DNA of 64,000 nt from Pacificimonas pallii (GTDB lineage: Bacteria; Pseudomonadota; Alphaproteobacteria; Sphingomonadales; Sphingomonadaceae). The number at the start of each line of letters is the position of its first letter. Within the stretch, counting starts at the first letter, position 1. The stretch lies in NCBI RefSeq assembly GCF_019204005.1, contig NZ_JAGSPA010000003.1, positions 620,001 to 684,000 on the forward strand. The letters are read 5' to 3'. A program made the translations under genes and the position numbers. The notes under the pieces were generated by a model. It made no database searches, was not told where the DNA came from, and was given only the letters and a program-made list of their open reading frames with translations. Positions 1-6,013 of this stretch are shown one piece after another.

Positions 1-658
1 CGAAGTTTTTAATACCAAATCGCTTATATAGTGAGAACATTGCTGCTGCTTGCCAATTTGGCCCCTCTCCACCAACGATATCGGAAACGATATCGTCCTT
101 AGAAGCATTAAATTCGGCTGAGATTTCACTATAATGGTTATCAATCCAATTCGAAAGCTGAGTAATCGCAAAATCTTCTACAAATGATTGCTTGCTATAC
201 ATCTGGATATTAAAACCATACCTAACACCGGCATTTGTGAATGGCCAAGTTAATGAAATTGATAGCAATCCAGATTTAATCTGATTTTGATTATTTTGCT
301 CAGCAGATAATTGTATTGACAGCCCTTTAACACTCTCTTCCATCACTACGACGAGTTCGTCGCTATCGAAACCCTCGAATTGATCTAAGCTTCCAACAAC
401 CGCTCTGCCCCTACCGCCAATTAAGAAGCTGCCTGACGCATTGACTGCGCGATCATCGAAAGTCAGACTTCCACCAATAGAAAATACGTCTGTACTTAGA
501 TTAATGCCAACGCCGAAATTTGGCGCGACCTTCATATAATAGCCTTGACTCTCTAGAACATTAAAGATCGCTGAAAATTGCTGAGTCGAAACACTTTTCG
601 CTGCTGCATTTCGTAAAAGATCTGACATCTCTTGAAAACTGACGTGAGTCAACGGCAT
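1..658 (-). CDS. Unknown protein, 3' part beyond window (possible type I secretion cargo)
   Basis: An open frame runs leftwards from an ATG at 658 to the window edge without a stop, giving at least 219 residues starting MPLTHVSFQE. The start overlaps the stop of the lipoprotein gene upstream (TGATG), which suggests translational coupling. There is no N-terminal signal peptide or membrane segment. The visible part is rich in Ser, Asn, Gln and Gly, with a beta-strand-like stretch (GVGINLSTDVFSIGGSL) followed by more acidic helical sequence. I do not recognise the family. The DNA is visibly more AT-rich than everything to the right of about 1.6 kb, so recent transfer is likely. Position at the end of a type I secretion operon and absence of a Sec signal fit an exported substrate, but this is inference; the C-terminus, where a secretion signal would lie, is not in the window. 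Confidence 0.7.
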   Translation of the reverse strand, partial: MPLTHVSFQEMSDLLRNAAAKSVSTQQFSAIFNVLESQGYYMKVAPNFGVGINLSTDVFSIGGSLTFDDRAVNASGSFLIGGRGRAVVGSLDQFEGFDSDELVVVMEESVKGLSIQLSAEQNNQNQIKSGLLSISLTWPFTNAGVRYGFNIQMYSKQSFVEDFAITQLSNWIDNHYSEISAEFNASKDDIVSDIVGGEGPNWQAAAMFSLYKRFGIKNF

Positions 659-1542
659 CATTTATCTCCACTCATGGCATGTATGCGATCACGCATTATC
701 TGCATTAAGTAACGCTTTTTATCTAGATTAAGATCAAACGGATTTTCTCCAGATTTTTTTAATCTTTCTTCAATAAATTCCTCCTTATTTTCTTTGTATT
801 CATCGTTCACGGGAAAAATATTTGAAAATGACACAACATCTATACTATTACCGCTGAACATATGCGGAAATAAGCGCGGGGAATGGATATCTTCGAGGTC
901 CACCCTCATCGTATATTCGGCCAGTCCATGAAGACCTAAACTAGTGAAAGAGGCTGCAACGGCACACGCCTGACCAGAAAGATCAATGTATTTTTCAGAC
1001 TCAGGTATATGTACTACATAACTTCGTTCTTTTGCCCTATAGATTGCGCAGTTATTAGATAAATCATTAACGAGGACTTCAGTTAATCCTGAATCATCTT
1101 TATCTGATATCTCTATGTCCAAATTTAGATATCCATCATTTTCGGTCGCACACGCGCGTCCGCGTATAATAACCTCAAAGTTTTGCTCGCTATTTCGAGA
1201 AAACTTCATGTATAAGTCACTAATAGATGACAATGTATCGCGATGAGAGGAATCAACATCGTCGGCGTTCCAATCAAGGCACTCGCCATTTCTTCTCAAT
1301 CCAATAACTATATCGAATTTCTTTGAAGGCAGGGAGGTAAGCGTTCCACCACCAATAGCCTCTTGGATTAGCTCATCATATACAGAAACAAGGTCGCTAT
1401 TAGATAGAGCTTCCGTTGGCGCCGATGAGCTACAAGAAAGTACAAGCATCGCAGCAGATAATGATAACACAGAAATGAGGCTTAATGGCATTAAGAATCC
1501 TATGCAATTCAATGGCATTTTTACAAGTTTGATTTTTATCAC
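658..1542 (-). CDS. Predicted lipoprotein of unknown function
   Basis: A 294-residue protein. The N-terminus has basic residues, a long hydrophobic stretch and a lipobox ending at LVLSC followed by SSS, so it should be lipidated by Lgt/LspA and anchored in a membrane facing the periplasm. The mature part has several cysteines (for example in GECLDW, RACAT, NNCAIY and QACAVA) that could form disulphides. No catalytic motif or known domain is recognised. It starts with GTG overlapping the stop of a remnant hlyD tail (GTGA) and its stop overlaps the next gene's ATG. The DNA is AT-rich and full of A/T-ending codons, unlike the neighbouring secretion genes. Candidate roles are an accessory or immunity-like protein for the secreted cargo, or cargo-specific surface anchoring; nothing in the sequence proves either. 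Confidence 0.8.
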   Translation of the reverse strand: MIKIKLVKMPLNCIGFLMPLSLISVLSLSAAMLVLSCSSSAPTEALSNSDLVSVYDELIQEAIGGGTLTSLPSKKFDIVIGLRRNGECLDWNADDVDSSHRDTLSSISDLYMKFSRNSEQNFEVIIRGRACATENDGYLNLDIEISDKDDSGLTEVLVNDLSNNCAIYRAKERSYVVHIPESEKYIDLSGQACAVAASFTSLGLHGLAEYTMRVDLEDIHSPRLFPHMFSGNSIDVVSFSNIFPVNDEYKENKEEFIEERLKKSGENPFDLNLDKKRYLMQIMRDRIHAMSGDK

Positions 1543-1748
1543 CGCCCCCTCCCCGCTTCACTCGTCGCCCTCGATATCAGTGACAGGACATGGTCGACGA
1601 TCCGGCGCTGGTCCGTCTTGATTTCCGCCGTCGCCGTCATGCCCGCTGAAATCGCGCGGCACAGGGCGGCGGTCTTGGGGGTCAGGCTATCAGGGGGCGA
1701 CGGACATGCCCCAGTCTCCATACTCATCGATTGCCCCCGCGAATCCAA
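1539..1748 (-). pseudogene. Orphan 3' fragment of a second hlyD-like gene
   Basis: The last 45 residues of this frame match the C-terminus of the intact HlyD-type adaptor (2087-3577) at 37 of 45 positions, with no gaps, including the shared cores TAALCRA and AGMTATAEIKTDQRR. The homologous DNA is 1539-1676 against 2087-2224. Upstream of the match the frame is unrelated, so the rest of the adaptor is missing and this cannot be a working secretion protein. The stop overlaps a GTG start of the lipoprotein gene exactly as the intact hlyD stop overlaps a GTG start of its own downstream gene. The differences between the copies show they are diverged homologues, not a very recent tandem duplication. 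Confidence 0.85.
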
Positions 1749-1877
1749 TATAAAACATGCTTAGCATCATCCACGTAACAATCATATGACATGGAGCAAT
1801 CCGCACGCAGACAATCGCCGCGCCGCGTCTCATCGCACGGCCGTGCGCACCACCGCCAACATCGCCGACGCCCTGCA
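1677..1877. other. Junction region between the two hlyD tails, no recognised gene
   Basis: Mosaic sequence between the orphan hlyD tail and the small gene at 1878. On the minus strand, short frames are open but none is recognisable. On the plus strand a 44-codon frame (1786-1920, ending ALHQWQHKLSIVPLSL) is open; I do not recognise it. Its right end holds the motif TAGTGCCCCTGTCCCTG (1901-1917), which resembles short sequences often seen at the edges of transposase remnants in Proteobacteria. That resemblance is from memory and weak. Confidence 0.3.
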
Positions 1878-2090
1878 TCAATGGCAACATAAATTAAGTA
1901 TAGTGCCCCTGTCCCTGTGATTAAGCTCCAGCTGCGCCCATTTAAAACCCTCCTGAGCGTTTCGCGCGAGCTTTTGCAATTTCGCCTCGGTTTCCGAAAC
2001 AGGCACCGCAGTAAGACGAATACCTGGGTACTTCATGAGTATGCAGGAAATCAGCAGCGACATGCACAGAATCGTTGAAATGCGGATCAC
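1878..2090 (-). CDS. Small protein with N-terminal hydrophobic segment, possibly truncated
   Basis: A 70-residue frame starting at a GTG that overlaps the hlyD stop (GTGA), so translation is probably coupled. Residues 4-18 are hydrophobic and contain LLISC, a possible lipobox or short signal. The middle part (SETEAKLQKLARNAQEGF) is helical and faintly recalls a Sel1/TPR-like repeat. The last dozen residues run into the mosaic junction and look unnatural, so the gene may be the 5' remnant of a longer one. It holds the same position after hlyD as the lipoprotein gene holds after the orphan hlyD tail. Function unknown. Confidence 0.5.
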   Translation of the reverse strand: MIRISTILCMSLLISCILMKYPGIRLTAVPVSETEAKLQKLARNAQEGFKWAQLELNHRDRGTILNLCCH

Positions 2091-2224
2091 CGCTCCCTCC
2101 CCGCTTCACTGGTCGCCTTCGATATCGGCGACAGGAAATAGTCGATAATCCGGCGCTGGTCCGTCTTGATCTCCGCCGTTGCGGTCATGCCCGCCGACAT
2201 TGCACGGCACAGGGCGGCGGTCTG
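2087..2224 (-). repeat. 138-bp hlyD 3'-end repeat, copy within the intact gene
   Basis: Last 46 codons (stop included) of hlyD, repeated at 1539-1676 in the same orientation and still clearly alignable base by base without gaps. Each copy ends in a stop overlapped by the GTG start of a different downstream gene. The two copies form a direct repeat about 548 bp apart, which could support homologous recombination that deletes or swaps the DNA between them. Confidence 0.85.
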
Positions 2225-3577
2225 GGCGGCTTTGCGTGTGTCTTCGCCGGTCGGTGCGCAGTCGAGGGCGACGCGGGCGGTGTAGACCAGGCCGACATTC
2301 TCCTGCTCCACCGCATCGCTGCTGATGCGCGTCAGCGTGCCGGGGATCAGGCCGTGGTCGGTGAACGGGAACGCCTCCAGCTTGACCGCCACCTCCTGCC
2401 CCTCCCGCACGAAGCCGATATCCTTGTTCAATAACATGACCTCCGCGACAAGGTCATGACGGTCACCACGCGGCGCCTTTCTACTGGTGCCTTCGCCGCC
2501 GCCTTCCGGCACCACCACCATCAGCGCCTCGGCAGGCTGCACGACGCCGCCGATCGTGGCAAGCTTCAGCTGCTGCACCGTCCCCGACACCGGCGCGGTC
2601 AGCTGCATCAGCCCCGCGCGGCGGCCCGCCTTGGTCATGTCGCCCACCGCCATGGCGATGCGGTTTTCCGCGTCGGACAGCTCGGCAAGCGCGGCGCGGA
2701 TGGCCTCCTGCCGCGCCTGTGCCTGCCCCTGCCGCGCGGCCGATACGCTCGCGAGCGCCTGCTGCTCGGTATTGCGGGCGATGGCGCCGTTCTTCTCCGC
2801 CTCCACGAGCGCGGCTTCATAGTCGAGCAGTTGCAGTTTCGACTGGAACCCGCGCTCGGCAAGCTCCCGGCGCGCCTCCACCTGCTCGCGCAGCAGCGGC
2901 GCCGTCTCACCGAGCTTTGCGATCTCCTGACGCGCGGCGCCCGCCTGCGCCTGCGCGGACCGCGCCTGATCGGCAAGGCCCGCACTGCGCGCGCGGTACT
3001 CCGCCAGCTGCGCCGCGATCAGCGTCTGCTGCACCCGCGCGACGGCGTCCGGCGTTCCCTCGGGCGCAGTGAACGTGGCATTGCCGCCCTGCAGGCCGCC
3101 CAGGACGGCCCTGGCCCGCGCCGCATCGATACGCGCCGCCAGAAGCGCGCGCTCGGCCTGTCCCGCCTCCGCATCGGCGACGGTCGGGTCGAGTTCGACG
3201 AGCACATCCCCGGCGGCCACCCGCTGCCCCTCCCGCACGTTCAAGGCGCGGACGATGCCGAGTTCCGGCGCCTGCACGGTCTTCACGCGGCCCTCCGGCA
3301 CCAGCTTTCCGGGGGCGACGGCAACGACGTCCATGCGGCCAATAAAGCTCCACAAGAGCGCGATGGCCAGGCACGACATCAGGAACCACAAAAGGCCGCG
3401 TCCGATCGGACTGGGCGGGGTTTCCATCACTTCCAGCGCGGCGGGCAGGAAGTCGGTCTCGTCGATTTTCCGGTGCGTTTTTGCGCGCTCCGTCTCCTGA
3501 CTCCACGCCGCGCGCAGCACCGCCCAGTGCCGCGCGAGCGACGGGAAACGATCGGCCGCGGCCGATGCGACGCTCAT
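2087..3577 (-). CDS. HlyD-family type I secretion membrane fusion protein
   Basis: A 496-residue periplasmic adaptor that should link the inner-membrane ABC transporter to a TolC-like outer-membrane channel. It has a cytoplasmic N-terminus, one membrane segment near residues 60-80 (LLWFLMSCLAIALLWSF), a first lipoyl half-motif (PGKLVPEGRVKTVQAPELG), a long Ala/Gln/Glu-rich coiled-coil hairpin over roughly residues 130-310, the returning lipoyl half (TAPVSGTVQQLKL) and a beta-barrel domain. This is the standard HlyD/LktD layout and length. Its start overlaps the ABC transporter stop (ATGA), so the two are co-translated. No TolC homologue is seen in the window. The 3' 138 bp are repeated downstream. 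Confidence 0.93.
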   Translation of the reverse strand: MSVASAAADRFPSLARHWAVLRAAWSQETERAKTHRKIDETDFLPAALEVMETPPSPIGRGLLWFLMSCLAIALLWSFIGRMDVVAVAPGKLVPEGRVKTVQAPELGIVRALNVREGQRVAAGDVLVELDPTVADAEAGQAERALLAARIDAARARAVLGGLQGGNATFTAPEGTPDAVARVQQTLIAAQLAEYRARSAGLADQARSAQAQAGAARQEIAKLGETAPLLREQVEARRELAERGFQSKLQLLDYEAALVEAEKNGAIARNTEQQALASVSAARQGQAQARQEAIRAALAELSDAENRIAMAVGDMTKAGRRAGLMQLTAPVSGTVQQLKLATIGGVVQPAEALMVVVPEGGGEGTSRKAPRGDRHDLVAEVMLLNKDIGFVREGQEVAVKLEAFPFTDHGLIPGTLTRISSDAVEQENVGLVYTARVALDCAPTGEDTRKAAQTAALCRAMSAGMTATAEIKTDQRRIIDYFLSPISKATSEAGRER

Positions 3578-5730
3578 ACCGGGACTCCCATCTGGCGCTT
3601 GTACATTTCGGCGTAGCGGCCACCGGCGCGGATCAGCGTTTCGTGATCGCCCTCTTCAGTGATCTCGCCCTTTTCGACCGTGATGATGCGGTCGCACTGC
3701 CGCACCGCGCTGAGGCGGTGTGCGATGATCAGCACCGTGCGGCCCTTCGCGATCAGTTTCAGATTGCGCTGCACGATCTCCTCGCTCTCCGCATCCAGCG
3801 CGCTGGTGGCCTCATCCAGAATCAGGATGCGCGGGTTAGTGATCAGCGCGCGGGCGATGGCGATGCGCTGGCGCTGCCCGCCCGACAGATTGCCGCCGCG
3901 CTCGTCGATCTGCGTGTCATAGCCTTCCGCCAGTTCCAGGATGAACTCATGCGCGCCCGCGGCCTGGGCGGCGGCCATGACGCGCTCCTGCGGCAATGTG
4001 GGGTCGGCGAGCGCGATGTTGTCCCTGACCGAGCGGTTGAACAGGATGTTCTCCTGCAGCACGACGCCAACCTGACGCCGCAGCCATGCGGGATCGACCA
4101 TGGCGAGGTCGGTGCCATCGACGCTCACGCGGCCCTGCTCCGGCACATAAAGCCGCTGTACAAGCTTCGTCAGCGTCGACTTGCCGGATCCCGACGGACC
4201 GACGATGCCAAGCATTTCGCCCGCCGCGATCTCCAGACTGACACCGCGCAACACTTCGGGGGTGTCGGGGCGATAGCGGAAACGCACCTGGTCAAAGCCA
4301 ATGCGCCCCTCGATTTTGGGAAGCGCCGCACGGCCCAGCTTCTGATCCGGCTCTGCGGGGGCATTCAGAACATCGCCCAGACGCTCGACGGACACGCGCA
4401 CCTGCTGGAAATCCTGCCACATCTGCGCCAGCCGCAGCACCGGCTGGGCCACGCGCCCCGCCAGCATGTTAAAGGCAACCAGCGCGCCAACGCTAAGCTC
4501 ACCGCCAATCACGGCCTTCGCGCCGAAATACAGGATGGCGACAGTGGTGAGTTTGGAGACCAGCTGCACCGACTGACTGCCCCAGTTCGACAGCCGCACG
4601 ACGTCGAAATTGGTCTTGGTATAGCCTGCGATCTGCTTTTCCCAGCGCTCGCGCATCTGCGGCTCGACCGCCATGGATTTCAGCGTCTGGACGCCTGTCA
4701 CACTCTCGACCAGAAACGCCTGATTTTCCGCTCCGCGCTGGAACTTCTCTTCCAGGCGGCGGCGAAGGGCGGGCGTGATCACGACGGAAATCGCAATATA
4801 AATGGGGATCGAAATCGCCACGACCAGCGTCAGCATCGGCGAGTAGATGTACATCACGCCGAGAAACACGAAGGTGAACAGCAGGTCGATGACGAGGGTC
4901 ACGGAAGAGTTGGTCAGGAATTCGCGAATGGTTTCCAATTCGCGGACACGCGCCACGCTGTCGCCTACCCTGCGGCTTTCGAAATAGCTGAGCGGCAGTT
5001 TCAGGAGATGCCGGAACAGCTGCGCGCCAAGCTCCGCATCCACGCGGTTCGACGTATGCGCGAACAGCCAGGTCCTGAGGCCGGACAGAATCACTTCCCA
5101 CACGGATATGATGACGAAACCGATCGCGAGCACGGTCAGTGTTGTCATCGACTGGTGGACGAGCACCTTGTCGATGACCAGCTGGAAAAAGATCGGTGTC
5201 GCCAGTGCCACCAGCTGCATGAAAAAGCTGGCCAGCAGGACGTCGCGAAGGGCGCTGCGATACTTCACCAATGCAGGAATGAACCACGATACGTCGAACC
5301 GGCGCTGTCCGCCCGCCAGCATCTCGCGCGTGGTCATGAAGATCAGCTCGCCGCCATATTCCGCAGCCAGGGTATCGGCGTCCCAGATTTCGGGCTTGCC
5401 GTCGCCGTCCGGGCGCTGAATCAGCGCTTTTTCGGCGCCGTCCTGCTCGTCGATCTTCGCGAGAATGAAGAAGCGCCCGTCAGTGCCTCGCGCGATTGCT
5501 GGCAGGGGTTGCCGTGAGAGCTTTTCAACCGGGACCCGCTTCAGCCGCGCATTGATCTTCAGAGGTTTCGCGGCGCGCAATATGTCCTGCGGCGTAAACG
5601 GGTCATTGCCCCGCCCGCGTTCGTGAATCAGCTGATTTGGATCGACTGCCACGCGCAGAAATTGCGCCAGCATCAAGAAGCTTTGCAAAGCGGTATCACC
5701 GCCCTGCGCAGCCGTAGACTCATACTGCAT
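3574..5730 (-). CDS. Type I secretion ABC transporter (HlyB type)
   Basis: A 718-residue half-transporter that energises export of a cargo protein from the cytoplasm. The N-terminal about 130 residues look like a C39 peptidase-like domain; the start (LQSFLMLAQFLRVAVDP) has no catalytic cysteine, so it should bind cargo rather than cleave a leader, as in HlyB. Six membrane helices follow (about 150-420). The nucleotide-binding domain has Walker A GPSGSGKST near residue 513, signature LSGGQRQR near 615, Walker B ILILDEATSALD and H-loop IIAHRLS. It is the first gene of the leftward operon with the HlyD adaptor. The cargo is not identified; the AT-rich genes at the left edge are the nearest candidates. 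No bacteriocin-type double-glycine leader peptide was recognised nearby. Confidence 0.95.
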   Translation of the reverse strand: MQYESTAAQGGDTALQSFLMLAQFLRVAVDPNQLIHERGRGNDPFTPQDILRAAKPLKINARLKRVPVEKLSRQPLPAIARGTDGRFFILAKIDEQDGAEKALIQRPDGDGKPEIWDADTLAAEYGGELIFMTTREMLAGGQRRFDVSWFIPALVKYRSALRDVLLASFFMQLVALATPIFFQLVIDKVLVHQSMTTLTVLAIGFVIISVWEVILSGLRTWLFAHTSNRVDAELGAQLFRHLLKLPLSYFESRRVGDSVARVRELETIREFLTNSSVTLVIDLLFTFVFLGVMYIYSPMLTLVVAISIPIYIAISVVITPALRRRLEEKFQRGAENQAFLVESVTGVQTLKSMAVEPQMRERWEKQIAGYTKTNFDVVRLSNWGSQSVQLVSKLTTVAILYFGAKAVIGGELSVGALVAFNMLAGRVAQPVLRLAQMWQDFQQVRVSVERLGDVLNAPAEPDQKLGRAALPKIEGRIGFDQVRFRYRPDTPEVLRGVSLEIAAGEMLGIVGPSGSGKSTLTKLVQRLYVPEQGRVSVDGTDLAMVDPAWLRRQVGVVLQENILFNRSVRDNIALADPTLPQERVMAAAQAAGAHEFILELAEGYDTQIDERGGNLSGGQRQRIAIARALITNPRILILDEATSALDAESEEIVQRNLKLIAKGRTVLIIAHRLSAVRQCDRIITVEKGEITEEGDHETLIRAGGRYAEMYKRQMGVPV

Positions 5731-5778
5731 TTTTGCCCCTTTTAGGGATCGTGCAGTCGCAGCAAAAACTTGATTTGT

Positions 5779-5816
5779 CCAGATAGTTTCATCTGGAAAC
5801 GAACAGATTTAATCTG
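5779..5816. promoter_or_regulatory. Two adjacent palindromes upstream of the type I secretion operon
   Basis: CCAGAT-N6-ATCTGG lies at 5779-5796 and CAGATT-N1-AATCTG at 5804-5816. Both arms are perfect and share a CAGAT/ATCTG core. They sit in AT-rich DNA about 50-85 bp before the transporter start at 5730, the right place for a promoter operator. The binding protein is unknown. Confidence 0.45.
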
Positions 5817-5878
5817 CTTGCAACAATCTTATCAATTGCGTCTCCATGAGGCTCTAGTTTGGCCGAAGCGCTTTCGAT

Positions 5879-5915
5879 TCACATGATCGATAGCCGCTAT
5901 CGGTACCTCACATGA
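5879..5915. promoter_or_regulatory. Palindrome flanked by direct repeats, possible operator
   Basis: A perfect 7-bp inverted repeat with one central base (CGATAGC-C-GCTATCG, 5888-5902) is flanked by two copies of TCACATGA (5879-5886 and 5908-5915). It lies in the gap between the exporter permease gene and the type I secretion operon. It could be a regulator site for the secretion operon; the lack of a T-run argues against an intrinsic terminator. Confidence 0.35.
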
Positions 5916-6013
5916 ATGTCAGACAGGCCGGGCCCGACGGGGCAAGGCGTACCGGGTGTCACCCATCCAGCAACCACGTGTCGTCCCCCACGTTTCCCTG
6001 GGTCCGGACATCG

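Noticed and set aside
1690-1890. Minus-strand 66-codon frame considered as a bacteriocin precursor with GVGDVGGGAHG
   Set aside because: The transporter's peptidase-like domain lacks the catalytic cysteine, the frame has no proper leader before the Gly pair, and it lies in mosaic junction DNA.
3481-5517. Long plus-strand open frame of 678 codons opposite the secretion ABC transporter
   Set aside because: The minus-strand frame encodes a complete HlyB-type transporter with all ATPase motifs; the plus frame is His/Arg/Gln-rich, without domains, as expected of antisense in GC-rich DNA.
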